From positions 186,001-250,000 of the forward strand of contig LUYM01000006.1 in the NCBI GenBank assembly GCA_001603275.1: 64,000 nucleotides of DNA, read 5' to 3'. This document shows, one piece after another, positions 7,588 through 16,866 of this stretch. The position numbers were made by a program, and so were the translations under genes. How positions within the stretch are numbered: the first letter of the stretch is position 1; every line of letters starts with the position of its first letter. The notes beneath the pieces are model-generated. The model was given only the letters and a program-made list of their open reading frames with translations, was not told where the DNA came from and searched no databases. This DNA comes from Actinomycetales bacterium Actino_02. Its GTDB lineage: Bacteria; Actinomycetota; Actinomycetes; Propionibacteriales; Propionibacteriaceae.

Positions 7588-8744
7588 TTCACGTAGGCCT
7601 TTTGAAGGTCTGCGGGAGCGTCGGAGTTGTAGACCTGCTTCCAGGCTTCGAGCACATTGCTGTGGTCGACCGGCAGCGCGTTCAGCGCGACGTAGGCCGG
7701 AGCCTTCTTGCCGATCAGTGCCCCGCCGGCGATGTCCGCCTCGGTGACGCCCTGCTGATAGGGCTGCTGGGCGCCGAGGCCGACCACGAGCTGGTTCTGA
7801 GCCAGCGCGATCGCGACGTTGGTGCCGAGATCCTCGGTGGCGATCTTCAGGTCGGTCCGACCGGCCGAGCGGGCTGCGGCCATGACGCCTTCAGCGGGCA
7901 CGTCCCAGACCGCCCAGATGCCGTTCAGGTCCGGGTTCTGGCTGAGCATGGCGTCGGCGACCTTCTGGGCGTCACCGGCGAAGTCCGGGCCGGCGATGCC
8001 TTGAGCCTTGACCACCGTGATGTCGGGGTAGTCCTTGGCGAGGGTCTCGGAGAAGCCCTGGTAACGCTGCTTGGTCACGAAGAAGTCGGCCTCGTGGTAG
8101 ATGACGCCGATCTTGCCAGTGCCACCCAGTGCCTTGGCCATGAGGTGGGCGGACACAACGCCATTGCCGTAGTTGTCGGCGGACACCACCGACTCGTAAT
8201 CCGTGCCGGCGGTCAGGCCGTTGGGCACGTTGTCCATGAAGACGAGCTTCACGCCCGCCGCCGCGGCCTTCTTGTAGGCGTCAGCGGTGGCGACCGGGTC
8301 GGTCGGGATCGACACGATGATGTCGGGCTTCTTGGCCAGGACGGTCTCGATGTTGGAGACCTGCTGCCCCGGGTTGAAGTTGGCGTCGGTCACGGCGACG
8401 ACCTCGATGCCCAGCCGGGCGAACTCGGTCTTCAGGCCGTTGATCTGGGCGTTCGCCCAGTCGTTGCCGGCGTAGTGCATCACGATGGCCGCCTTCGCTC
8501 CCTTCGCCTTGATCTGCTCCACCTCGGCGTCGGTCAGGGCGACCGTGTCGCGCGAGGACGGGTCCTCGCCGTGCGGGCCCTTGCTCAGCACCTTGCCCTG
8601 AATCTCCTTGAGCGCGGCGTCGGCCTTCGACGACACGTTGGCATTGCCGGACGTGGTGGCGGTGTTCGCACTGCTGCAGCCCGTCAGCCCCAGACTCAGA
8701 GCCAGTGCGATGGTCGCGGTGGACGCGACCCACTTGTTTCTCAT
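7584..8744 (-). CDS. Sugar ABC transporter substrate-binding lipoprotein, RbsB family
   Basis: A 386-aa periplasmic-binding-protein type 1 receptor. I start at the ATG at 8744 (MRNKWVASTATIALALSL) because it gives a lipoprotein signal peptide with lipobox LTGC and has GAAGGAGC 4 bases upstream; the open frame extends further but that part has no signal character. Mature motifs AAIVMHYAGNDWANAQI, PDIIVSIPTDPVAT and GIWAVWDVPAEGVM are typical of the RbsB/XylF fold. The ligand is unknown; operon linkage to a GH35 enzyme suggests a galactoside or a breakdown product. It is the first gene of the operon and diverges from the LacI gene. Confidence 0.92.
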   Translation of the reverse strand: MRNKWVASTATIALALSLGLTGCSSANTATTSGNANVSSKADAALKEIQGKVLSKGPHGEDPSSRDTVALTDAEVEQIKAKGAKAAIVMHYAGNDWANAQINGLKTEFARLGIEVVAVTDANFNPGQQVSNIETVLAKKPDIIVSIPTDPVATADAYKKAAAAGVKLVFMDNVPNGLTAGTDYESVVSADNYGNGVVSAHLMAKALGGTGKIGVIYHEADFFVTKQRYQGFSETLAKDYPDITVVKAQGIAGPDFAGDAQKVADAMLSQNPDLNGIWAVWDVPAEGVMAAARSAGRTDLKIATEDLGTNVAIALAQNQLVVGLGAQQPYQQGVTEADIAGGALIGKKAPAYVALNALPVDHSNVLEAWKQVYNSDAPADLQKAYVK

Positions 8745-8849
8745 TGACGCTCCTTCGGCGTTCGACGATGAAATCCGATTTCGACACTTATGGAGATGCG
8801 GCTCCACTCGCTGGGCCACCTGCTCTCCGCTCGCGACCGAACACTGCGA

Positions 8850-8887
8850 TGTGAACGTTCGCGTAACCTGAGTGTGAACGTTGACAC
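8850..8887. promoter_or_regulatory. Paired LacI-type operators
   Basis: Two palindromic sites share the core AACGTT. The better is GTGTGAACGTTGACAC (8872-8887), symmetric except for one position per half. The second is TGTGAACGTTCGCG (8850-8863). Their centres are 23 bp apart, about two helical turns. They lie between the divergent binding-protein and LacI genes. A CpG-centred palindrome is characteristic of LacI-family operators, so the adjacent regulator is the expected ligand and would control both directions. Confidence 0.65.
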
Positions 8888-8893
8888 GGCAGG

Positions 8894-8930
8894 CTGTCAA
8901 TACCCCAAACCATCGGCTACGCTGCGTTTC
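8894..8930 (+). promoter_or_regulatory. Leaderless promoter for the LacI gene
   Basis: TACGCT at 8918-8923 is a -10 hexamer placed 7 bases before the GTG at 8931, which fits a leaderless transcript; no Shine-Dalgarno precedes the GTG. CTGTCA at 8894-8899 is a candidate -35 with an 18-base spacer. The better operator at 8872-8887 lies just upstream of the -35. Confidence 0.45.
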
Positions 8931-9959
8931 GTGGCGTCCACCCCTGAGCGACGACCCAGCCTGCATGACGTGGCGAAACTGGCTGGCTGCTCCTACCAAA
9001 CCGTGTCCCGTGTGGTGAACGCCGATCCGCATGTGAGCGAAGAGACACGGGCCCGCGTACTGGCCGTGATCGCCGAAACCGGCTACCGCCGCAATGGCGC
9101 AGCCCGCGCGCTGGTCAAGGCTCGCACCGGCGCCATCGGCGTCGTCACCGACGGTTCGTGGCGCTACGGCCCGATGGGGGCGCTCTACGGTGTGGAGGAG
9201 GCGGCTCGCAAGGCGGGCTACTCGGTCCTCCTGACCGTGAGCGAGCGCAACTCGTTCAGCTCACTGGAGACCAACCTGCAATCCTTCGCGGATGCCTTCG
9301 TCGACGGCATCGTGGTGATCGCCCCACTGCAGGCGGAGGCCGCCGTCACTCGTGAGGTCGCCGGGTCCTGGGCGCATGGGTTGCCGGTGGTCATGCTGGC
9401 CCCCGACCCGACACCGGCCCAGGGCGTGCGGGTGGTCTCCGAGGATCAGCATCTGGGTGCCCGCCTGGCGACTCGCCACCTGATCCGCCTGGGCCACCGG
9501 TCGATCGTCCATCTCGCCGGCAACCAGAACTGGCTCGACGGCAGCGTGCGGCTGGAGGGCTGGCAGCAGGAGCTGCTCGCTCACGGGCTGGAGGTCCCTG
9601 AGCCGATCCTGGGCAAGTGGACGGGGCAGAGCGGCTACGAGGCCGGCAAGAAGCTGCTCGCATCCGGCCTGCCGGACGCCGTCTTCGCCGCCTCCGACCT
9701 GATGGCGCTCGGCATGATGCGCGCCTTCGCCGAGGCCGGCGTCCGCGTGCCGCAGGACATCAGCGTCGTCGGTTTCGACGACCACGAGTTCGCTCGGCAG
9801 TTCTCACCGCCGCTGACCACGGTCCGCCAGGATTTCCGCGCACTTGGCAATCGCTGCCTCGAGGTCCTGCTCAACCAGGAGATCGAGCCGTCACTTCTCG
9901 AACCCATCCGTCCGCGGCTATTGGTGCGGCAGAGCACGACGCCGGCCACTGGACGCTAG
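8931..9959 (+). CDS. LacI-family transcriptional regulator of the galactoside operon
   Basis: A 342-aa regulator with an N-terminal LacI HTH (SLHDVAKLAGCSYQTVSRVVN, hinge ARALV) followed by a periplasmic-binding-protein-like sensor domain (TGAIGVVTDGSWRYGPMGAL, VVGFDDHEFARQFSPPLTTVRQD). The frame is open from 8790, but homology begins at RRPSLHDVAKLAG, and GTG 8931 sits 7 bases after a -10 element. It diverges from the RbsBAC/GH35 operon and two AACGTT-centred palindromes lie between them, so local repression relieved by an imported sugar is expected. The effector is unknown. Confidence 0.9.
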   Translation: MASTPERRPSLHDVAKLAGCSYQTVSRVVNADPHVSEETRARVLAVIAETGYRRNGAARALVKARTGAIGVVTDGSWRYGPMGALYGVEEAARKAGYSVLLTVSERNSFSSLETNLQSFADAFVDGIVVIAPLQAEAAVTREVAGSWAHGLPVVMLAPDPTPAQGVRVVSEDQHLGARLATRHLIRLGHRSIVHLAGNQNWLDGSVRLEGWQQELLAHGLEVPEPILGKWTGQSGYEAGKKLLASGLPDAVFAASDLMALGMMRAFAEAGVRVPQDISVVGFDDHEFARQFSPPLTTVRQDFRALGNRCLEVLLNQEIEPSLLEPIRPRLLVRQSTTPATGR

Positions 9960-10332
9960 CCGGGTGAAGACTCCGGCGCGGGCCGAGGCCGACCAGTTCG
10001 TCGCCGACGCCCGGCCGGCCAGGTTCTTCCTAGTCGCTACCCTCGTGGCCGTCGACGCCGAGCGATCGCCACTTCCCCAGGATAGGATTCGCCCGGCGAT
10101 GCAGCGTTCAATGGTGTGCCGGTAGGCGGAGTCCCGCATCGCGGGCCTACGGATGCCGGTGCACCGCCCTCGTAGGTTAGGTACCTGAGGGGAACGGGGC
10201 CGGTTGACGCACCCACCCGTGGCACGCGGCCGCGATGTCCCCACAGCTGCCTGAATGCGCCGCCGCCGGTGCCAATTGAGGCCTCTAGGCGCGGCTCTCA
10301 TCCAACAGCAGAGTGTTGCGACTGGAGGGACC
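9960..10332. other. Intergenic region, one stem-loop
   Basis: No supported gene. GTAGGC (10132-10137) and GCCTAC (10145-10150 after an inner CCCGC/GCGGG stem) form a stem-loop that could terminate the lacI transcript, although there is no U-tract. Short open frames here are compositionally random. The last 10 bases hold the GGAGGGACC ribosome binding site of the next gene. Confidence 0.4.
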
Positions 10333-11401
10333 ATGCTGGAGCAGCGGGGGGTTGCGGCTGCCTTCGAGCAGCTTCGGCGGCACGCCGAGGAGTGCTTCGC
10401 GAGCGGGGACTACGCGGCAGCAGACGCCGCCTACGAGGAATTGCATCAACAAGGTGGCCTGGCGCAGGCCGACGTCGGCCGGTGGCTGCGTGCGTTGCGG
10501 TCCTTGGGTGGCAGCCGGACGCAGCCGAGCCTGCGCGAGTTGCTGGCGAGCTTCCCCGACGACCAGGACATCCTCGAGTTCGTCGCGGCCGAACTGTGGC
10601 AGCGCGCCGAGAGTCGTGCCGAGCAGACCGGGGTGGCCGAGGACGACGATCTGGCCCGCCAGGCCTGGACGGCAGCCCCGCGGATGGCAGGCCCCGTGCC
10701 GGAGACCGACGCGGACGGCGTCCGCCTGATCAGTCTGCTCGACCGCTTCTTCCAGGCAGGACGCCGCCAGCGCACCCCGGTCGGGAGCTATCCGGAGTTC
10801 GAGCAGGCCCTGTACCGGTTCGCGGCAGCCGGTCCGGAGTCGACGCTGCGGGCCGCCGACCTGTTGGCCGCCGAGAGTCTCATGCTCGCCCTCGAGCTGG
10901 TGGCCGGGCTCGAGCCAGACAGCGGCGTCCCTGCTGGTGCGGGCGGTGGCGTCCGCCGAACTGGACGACTTCGCCACTGCATCCCGGCTGTTCGACGAAC
11001 TCAACGCCCGCTTCGGCGTCCGCGTGACCGACCTGGACGTCGAGGGCCGCTCGCGCTGGATCCAGGCGATGACCGACGTGGGCCGGTTCGCCGACGCCGA
11101 GGAGGCGTGCCTGGCGACGATCGCTGCGGTCGAGGGCGCCGAGGGCGGCGGGCTCACCCAAGGGGTCGGTGCGGAATCCACCGAGCACTGGCGCCACGTC
11201 TACCTGCTGCTGGTCTACCGGCTCGCGGCGCAGCAGGGCCACTACCGCGCTGCCTGGGACCACCTGCGCGCGTCCGTCGAGGTGGACGACACCGGCCTGC
11301 CGGACGACCTGCGCCGCTCGATCCTGCGGGTGCGGCTGCTGTTGGCGAAGCTGCTCGAGGAGCCGGTGCCCCAGGCCCGCAGTCGCCACGCATCCGAATA
11401 G
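10333..11401 (+). pseudogene. Uncharacterised helical protein with a frameshift
   Basis: ATG 10333 has GGAGGG 4 bases upstream. The frame reads a helical, Ala/Glu/Leu-rich protein resembling tetratricopeptide-type repeats (FASGDYAAADAAYEELHQQG, then TASRLFDELNARFG in the second part). Around 10905-10930 the sense moves to the next frame: frame one ends its coherent sequence near LELVAGL, while frame two continues as SLLVRAVASAELDDFATAS and runs to the stop at 11399-11401. Joining them needs a single one-base indel and gives about 356 residues. It is either a recent pseudogene or a sequencing error. Function unknown. Confidence 0.6.
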
Positions 11402-11471
11402 CTGATGCCGCGACGCGGATAATGACGGCCTCGGCAGTTAATGAAGGCGAGCGTTGGGTCGTCCCCCTAAT

Positions 11472-11536
11472 GGGCGACAATTAATCGCCCAGCCCTGAGG
11501 AATGTCCCCCTTCGGGTGCCACCCAGGGGGGTGGCA
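11472..11536. other. Two stem-loops in the leader before the histidine kinase gene
   Basis: GGGCGA (11472-11477) pairs with TCGCCC (11485-11490) around CAATTAA, and TGCCACC (11517-11523) pairs with GGTGGCA (11530-11536) around CAGGGG. They follow the frameshifted gene's stop and precede the kinase start by about 130 bases. The first could end the upstream transcript; the second has no obvious role. Confidence 0.4.
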
Positions 11537-11666
11537 AGCGGTAATGGTTGACCTGCTTTGATGAGCAGATTTGCCTGATGTGTCGGCAAGCGGTGTTTCA
11601 AGTCGCGCTTTTCCACAGTAGTATTCGGGTCAAGGCAACCCTTCAAGAATTTCGAGGAACGCAATT

Positions 11667-12440
11667 GTGACCGCCATCACATCTGCGCGGCTCCCGGCCC
11701 ACACTGGGCGCGAGACCGTCCCGTCCGACCTCGCTGACCTCAGTCACGAGATGCGAACGCCGCTCAATGCGGTCATCGGGTTTTCGACGATCCTGGCCCG
11801 CGAGGTCTACGGACCGCTCACGGGCAAACAGTCCGAGCTCGTCGCCCAGATCGAAGCCAGCGGCAGGCATCTGCTCGCGGTGGTCGCCAATATCCTCGAC
11901 CTTGCGAAGGTTGATGCCGACAGCATGCTCCTCGACATCGTGGATGAGGTCCGTATCCCCGTGCTGGTGAGCGAGGCCGTTGCGATGGTGGAGATGCAAG
12001 CTAAGGAGAAGCGGATCACGATCGCAGTCAACATCCCAGCAACGATCGCGTCCTTCACGGCCGACCCGCAGCGCGCGCGGCAGGTCCTGATCAACTTGCT
12101 CTCCAACGCCGTGAAATTCACCGACGAGGGCGGCTCAGTAGGCATCGAGGCTCGCCAAATCGGCGACATGGTCGCGTTCGAGGTCTGGGACACCGGGATC
12201 GGTATCCCCGAAGAAGATCAAGAGAGCATCTTCCGTCCCTTCACGCAGGTTGATCCCTCGCTCGGCCGCCGGCACTCCGGCACGGGGCTGGGGCTCACGC
12301 TGAGCCGCAGGATTACCGAGCTGCACGGGGGCACGCTAGAAGTGCGCAGCGTCGAAGGTATGGGGTCGCTGTTTACCGCAACGTTCCCCCGTTCCGGCTC
12401 CGGGCGGCGCGCCGACCGCCGCCTTCTGAGTGCGAGGTGA
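11667..12440 (+). CDS. Soluble sensorless histidine kinase
   Basis: A 257-aa kinase consisting almost only of a HisKA dimerisation domain and an HATPase_c domain. The H-box DLSHEMRTPLNAVIGF puts the phosphorylatable His near residue 27. The N-box is NLLSNAVKFTDEG, with ATP-lid boxes DTGIGIPEED and HSGTGLGLTLS. There is no membrane segment, PAS, GAF or HAMP domain, so the signal must arrive through a partner. GTG 11667 has GAGGA at 11654-11658. No response regulator is adjacent; a STAS protein follows 158 bases later. It resembles orphan or hybrid-kinase cores rather than a complete two-component sensor. Confidence 0.85.
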   Translation: MTAITSARLPAHTGRETVPSDLADLSHEMRTPLNAVIGFSTILAREVYGPLTGKQSELVAQIEASGRHLLAVVANILDLAKVDADSMLLDIVDEVRIPVLVSEAVAMVEMQAKEKRITIAVNIPATIASFTADPQRARQVLINLLSNAVKFTDEGGSVGIEARQIGDMVAFEVWDTGIGIPEEDQESIFRPFTQVDPSLGRRHSGTGLGLTLSRRITELHGGTLEVRSVEGMGSLFTATFPRSGSGRRADRRLLSAR

Positions 12441-12598
12441 CGCCGCCGACTCAAGTGGCCAAGGTGGGGGCGCTGAGGGGCGGTGCCTGGCCGACGACAT
12501 TCAAGCTGTGCGCGACGCGAGGCCGACCGGCGTCCCGGACCCAACCGTGGCCGTGGGCAGCCTGCCCTTCGCGCAAACGATGACGAGGAAGAGAGAGC

Positions 12599-12931
12599 AT
12601 GGCGGAGTACCAGATCTGTGACCTCGGTGACGATGTCGCCGCTATCACGATGGAAGGTCGTCTCAACGCGGTCGCAGGCCCAGGGCTACGTGACGCGGTG
12701 GCTCACGCTCTTCAGGTCGGGAAGGCCCGGCTGGTGATCGACCTCGCCAAGGTGGAGTTCATGGATTCGTCCGGTCTGGGCGCGCTCATCGGTGCACTCA
12801 AGTCCGCAAGGAAAGCGGGAGGCGACCTTCGCATCGCCTCGGCCAACGAGCAGGTCAAACTCGTCTTGGCCTTGTCGAATGTCGAGCGGATCTTGAAGCC
12901 CCGCGACGATGCGGCCGCAGCCTTCAGCTGA
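12599..12931 (+). CDS. STAS-domain protein, anti-sigma factor antagonist type
   Basis: A 110-aa single STAS domain like SpoIIAA/RsbV. The motif VIDLAKVEFMDSSGLGALIGAL holds the serine that anti-sigma kinases phosphorylate (DSSGLG). In these partner-switching systems the unphosphorylated antagonist binds an HATPase-type anti-sigma factor and frees a sigma factor. No RsbW-like gene is next door, but a soluble histidine kinase lies just upstream on the same strand. ATG 12599 follows a purine-rich GGAAGAGAGAG. Partner and sigma factor unknown. Confidence 0.88.
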   Translation: MAEYQICDLGDDVAAITMEGRLNAVAGPGLRDAVAHALQVGKARLVIDLAKVEFMDSSGLGALIGALKSARKAGGDLRIASANEQVKLVLALSNVERILKPRDDAAAAFS

Positions 12932-13148
12932 CGGGCTCAGTGCGGACGGGCGACGGGGGGAAGCTGGTGCTGCAGTCGAGACAGGAGGGCTTCGCGAACC
13001 GAGGGACGCAGCACCCAGCTTGCTGCGGGAGGACGGACGCTCGCGCCGACCTTCGCCGCGCGCTAGTACACCTCGTCTCCCACGCGGAAGCAAGGTGCGC
13101 ACCGGCAGGCGCTGATCGCGAAAAGGGCCGCCACGCTTGACGGCTCGG

Positions 13149-14879
13149 CTACGTGTCGGAGTCCGCCGGCAGGATCTCCAGGCGCGGGTATTCCGGTTTC
13201 CACATCCGCTGATAGATGTCGGCGATCGGGTTGGTGAGTGGACGCCGGGCCAGGCCTTGGGCCTCGGCCGTCTCGGCCACGGCCTTGGCGATGGTGGCGG
13301 CCACGACGCGCAGGTCGCTCATCGAGGGCAGCAGTGAGGCGCCGGGACGGTACTCGTTCATGAGTCCGGCCAGGGCGTCCGCTGCGGCGTAGATCATCTC
13401 GGCGGTGACCCGTTCGGCGCGGACCACCGAAACGCCCAGGCCCAGGCCGGGGAAGATCAGGGCGTTATTGGCTTGGGCGATGGTGTGGTAGATCTCGCCG
13501 TGCCGGATGGTGCCGAACGGGCTGCCGGTGGCGATCAGCGCCTGCCCGTCCGTCCATTCCAGGAGGTCGGACGGCTGCGCCTCGGCGCGGCTGGTCGGGT
13601 TCGACAGCGGCATGATGATCGGCTGCTCGCAGTGCTCGGCCATGGCCCGAACCACGTCCTCGCTGAAGGCGCCATGCTGGGCGGACGTCCCGATCAGGAT
13701 CGTCGGCTTCACCTCGCGGACGGCCTCAGCCAGGCTGATCCGGGCCGGGTCGGCGACCGTCCAGTCGGCCACGTCGGCACGGGCTCGGGCGTAGGGACGC
13801 TGGAAGTCGCGGACGCCCTCGCCGTCTTCGAGGATCAATCCGCGGCTGTTGAAGGCCCAGAACTGCCGGTAGGAGTCTTCGTCCGACACTCCGGCCCGAC
13901 GGACGGCCTCGCGGATCAGGTCGGCCACTCCGACACCGGCGGTGCCGGCCCCATAGATCATCACCCGATGCTCGGCCAGCGGCATCCCGGTCAGCCGGAC
14001 GGCCGCCAGCACGGCGGCCAGCACGACGGCCGCCGTCCCCTGAATGTCGTCGTTGAAGGTGCAGATCTGGTCGGTGTAGCGGTTGAGGATTCGGTGCGCG
14101 TTGCCGGCCCCGAAGTCCTCCCAGTGCAGCATCGCGTTCGGGAACAGCCGGGTCACGGTCTGGACGAACAGGTCGATGAACTCGTCGTAGCGCTCGCCGC
14201 GAACCCGGGCATGCCGCTCGCCCAGGTACAGGTCGCTGTTCAGCAGGCCCAGGTTGTCGGTGCCCACGTCCAGCACGATCGGGATCGCTCGCCGCGGGTG
14301 GATGCCGGCCGCCGCGGTGTAGACGCCGAGCTTGCCCAAGGCGATTTGGACGCCGCCGATCCCCTGATCGCCGATCCCGAGAATGCCTTCCGAGTCGGTG
14401 ACCACGACCAGGTCGACGTCCTCAGCGTCCAGCTCGAAGTCGCGCAGCGACTGCTCGACCAGCTCGGGGTGGTCGATGGAGAGGAACACCGCCCGCGCGC
14501 CGGTGTACTCGTGGCTGAACCGCTCGATGGCCTCGCCGATGGTCGGGGTGTAGATGATCGGCAGCATCTCCTCCAGGTGCTCGCTGAGCAGCCGGTAGAA
14601 CAGCACCTCGTTGCGGTCGCGCAGCTGGGTGAGCTGGATGAACTTGGCCAGCGGCGATGGCGAGCGGCTGTACTGCGCGTACGTCCGACGCAGCTGCTCC
14701 TCGATCGTGGTCACCCGGCTCGGCAGCAGCCCCGACAAGCCCAGTTGCTCCCGCTCGTCCAGAGTGAAGGCGGTGCCGCGGTTGGCCATCGGATGCACCA
14801 GGACCAGTCGTCCTCGTGCGCCGATCTGCAGTACTGCGTCTCGAGAAGTGGTGTCCAGGTTGAATCCGACTTGCCGCAT
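13149..14879 (-). CDS. NAD-type malic enzyme (malate dehydrogenase, oxaloacetate-decarboxylating)
   Basis: A 576-aa enzyme of the large, eukaryote-like malic enzyme family (SfcA/MaeA, 540-600 aa) that converts malate to pyruvate and CO2 with NAD(P)H formation in the cytosol. Visible signatures are IIYTPTIGEAIERFSH with the catalytic Tyr, ILGIGDQG, HWEDFGAGNAHRIL, FNDDIQGTAAVVLAAVLAA with the metal-binding acids, and the Rossmann motif IYGAGTAGVGVADL. It stands alone on the minus strand with a lipoprotein gene upstream. Cofactor preference cannot be settled by eye; homologues are mostly NAD-linked. Confidence 0.93.
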   Translation of the reverse strand: MRQVGFNLDTTSRDAVLQIGARGRLVLVHPMANRGTAFTLDEREQLGLSGLLPSRVTTIEEQLRRTYAQYSRSPSPLAKFIQLTQLRDRNEVLFYRLLSEHLEEMLPIIYTPTIGEAIERFSHEYTGARAVFLSIDHPELVEQSLRDFELDAEDVDLVVVTDSEGILGIGDQGIGGVQIALGKLGVYTAAAGIHPRRAIPIVLDVGTDNLGLLNSDLYLGERHARVRGERYDEFIDLFVQTVTRLFPNAMLHWEDFGAGNAHRILNRYTDQICTFNDDIQGTAAVVLAAVLAAVRLTGMPLAEHRVMIYGAGTAGVGVADLIREAVRRAGVSDEDSYRQFWAFNSRGLILEDGEGVRDFQRPYARARADVADWTVADPARISLAEAVREVKPTILIGTSAQHGAFSEDVVRAMAEHCEQPIIMPLSNPTSRAEAQPSDLLEWTDGQALIATGSPFGTIRHGEIYHTIAQANNALIFPGLGLGVSVVRAERVTAEMIYAAADALAGLMNEYRPGASLLPSMSDLRVVAATIAKAVAETAEAQGLARRPLTNPIADIYQRMWKPEYPRLEILPADSDT

Positions 14880-14945
14880 GGGTTCAGTCTTCCACCCTTC
14901 GGTTCTGGCCCGGCTGATCGTTCGCCGCGCCGTTCCCGTGGGGCG

Positions 14946-15422
14946 CTACTTCCCGCTCTCGACAATCCAGGGCTGGCACAACTGCTCGCCGAGCACCGAA
15001 ACGAGCGCCTCCACTCCGCGCTGGCCCTCATTCCCGACGCTCACACCGAGGGCATCGCTGCCGTCCCAGTCGCAGGAGACCAGGGCGATCCTGCCCTGAT
15101 AGGTCACGAGCATCCCCGGGTGCCGCTGCGGACGAGAACCCTCGTAGGTGATCTCGGCTCCCACGAGCGCGCGCCCGTGGGGAAGGTCGTAGGTGTAGGC
15201 CGGGTCATCGACCTGCAAGAGACCGAGATTCGTCAGCGCGACGCGTTCGGCCTCGGTGGCTGCGCGAAGGCCGAGCTGTGCGATGGCGCTCGCCCCAGGG
15301 CTCGCCGGGTTGACCGGAGCCACCGGAGGGCGATCCGGAGTGTTGATGAGACTGCATCCCGACAGCGCCACAGCGACGCCGACGATGCCGGCAACCAGAT
15401 AGGAGCGCGCTGGCTTGCCCAT
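14946..15422 (-). CDS. Hypothetical lipoprotein
   Basis: A 158-aa protein with a lipoprotein signal peptide (VAGIVGVAVALSGC; lipidated Cys near residue 22) and a Pro/Ala-rich linker, then about 110 residues of mixed character containing RIALVSCDWDGSDALGVSV and ending GEQLCQPWIVESGK. Two cysteines in the mature domain could form a disulfide. No family recognised. It is 66 bases upstream of the malic enzyme gene on the same strand. Confidence 0.7.
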   Translation of the reverse strand: MGKPARSYLVAGIVGVAVALSGCSLINTPDRPPVAPVNPASPGASAIAQLGLRAATEAERVALTNLGLLQVDDPAYTYDLPHGRALVGAEITYEGSRPQRHPGMLVTYQGRIALVSCDWDGSDALGVSVGNEGQRGVEALVSVLGEQLCQPWIVESGK

Positions 15423-15478
15423 GAACTCACTGTAGGGACCTTGCTCTCGTCCCGCTGCTGGTTGGCTCAGTCGGGTGA

Positions 15479-16464
<986 letters not shown>

Positions 16465-16468
<4 letters not shown>

Positions 16469-16866
16469 GAAGCCATTTCAGATGCTGGAGTGCGCTCCAT
16501 GTCAAGCCTGGCCTCGTAGATGCCAATCTTGCGATCGATGGCACCCAGGTGCTCGGTAGTCTGCCTGAGCTGCTCCAGGACCCGCTGACGGTGCGCGCGA
16601 AGCAGTTCCAGTCGTTCGGCCTCGTTCCCGGTTCCGGCGCGCACCAGCTCGGCGTACCGGGCGATATCCCGTAGCGGCAGGCCTGTCGCCCGAAGCTTGT
16701 TGAGAAACTCAATCCAGCTCAGGTCCTGCGGCTCGTAGCGACGATGCCCGGCTGAACTGCGCGGCACCGGACGTAGCAGCAGACCGTCTCTCTCGTAGAA
16801 GCGCAGGGTGTCGGTGCTGAGGCCGGTTGTGTCGGCCGCTTCAGCGATGGTGAGTCCGGAGCTCAT
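16465..16866 (-). CDS. MerR-family transcriptional regulator
   Basis: A 133-aa regulator with the N-terminal winged helix [26 protein letters not shown] and [14 protein letters not shown], then the coiled-coil dimer helix ([21 protein letters not shown]). It has no cysteine, so it is not a thiol or metal sensor of the NmlR/SoxR type and probably binds an organic effector or an aldehyde by another route. It is encoded with the reductase it likely controls; related palindromes (GGAGTGAACTCC and GGAGCGCACTCC) lie in front of merR and of the reductase. Confidence 0.92.
16469..16505 (-). promoter_or_regulatory. MerR-type promoter for the aldo/keto reductase, inside merR
   Basis: On the minus strand TTGACA (16500-16505) and TGAAAT (16475-16480) are separated by exactly 19 bases, the overlong spacer typical of MerR-activated promoters. 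The spacer holds the palindrome GGAGC-GC-ACTCC. The predicted start of transcription falls at the reductase ATG (16468), giving a leaderless mRNA. The element lies within the last codons of the merR gene itself. Confidence 0.65.

Noticed and set aside
8790-8930. Upstream extension of the LacI protein (start at 8790)
   Set aside because: The extra 47 codons cover the operators and promoter and have no similarity to LacI N-termini.
10131-10200. Possible tRNA or small RNA in the lacI downstream gap
   Set aside because: Only one stem-loop is present; no cloverleaf, T-loop or CCA-proximal pattern can be built.
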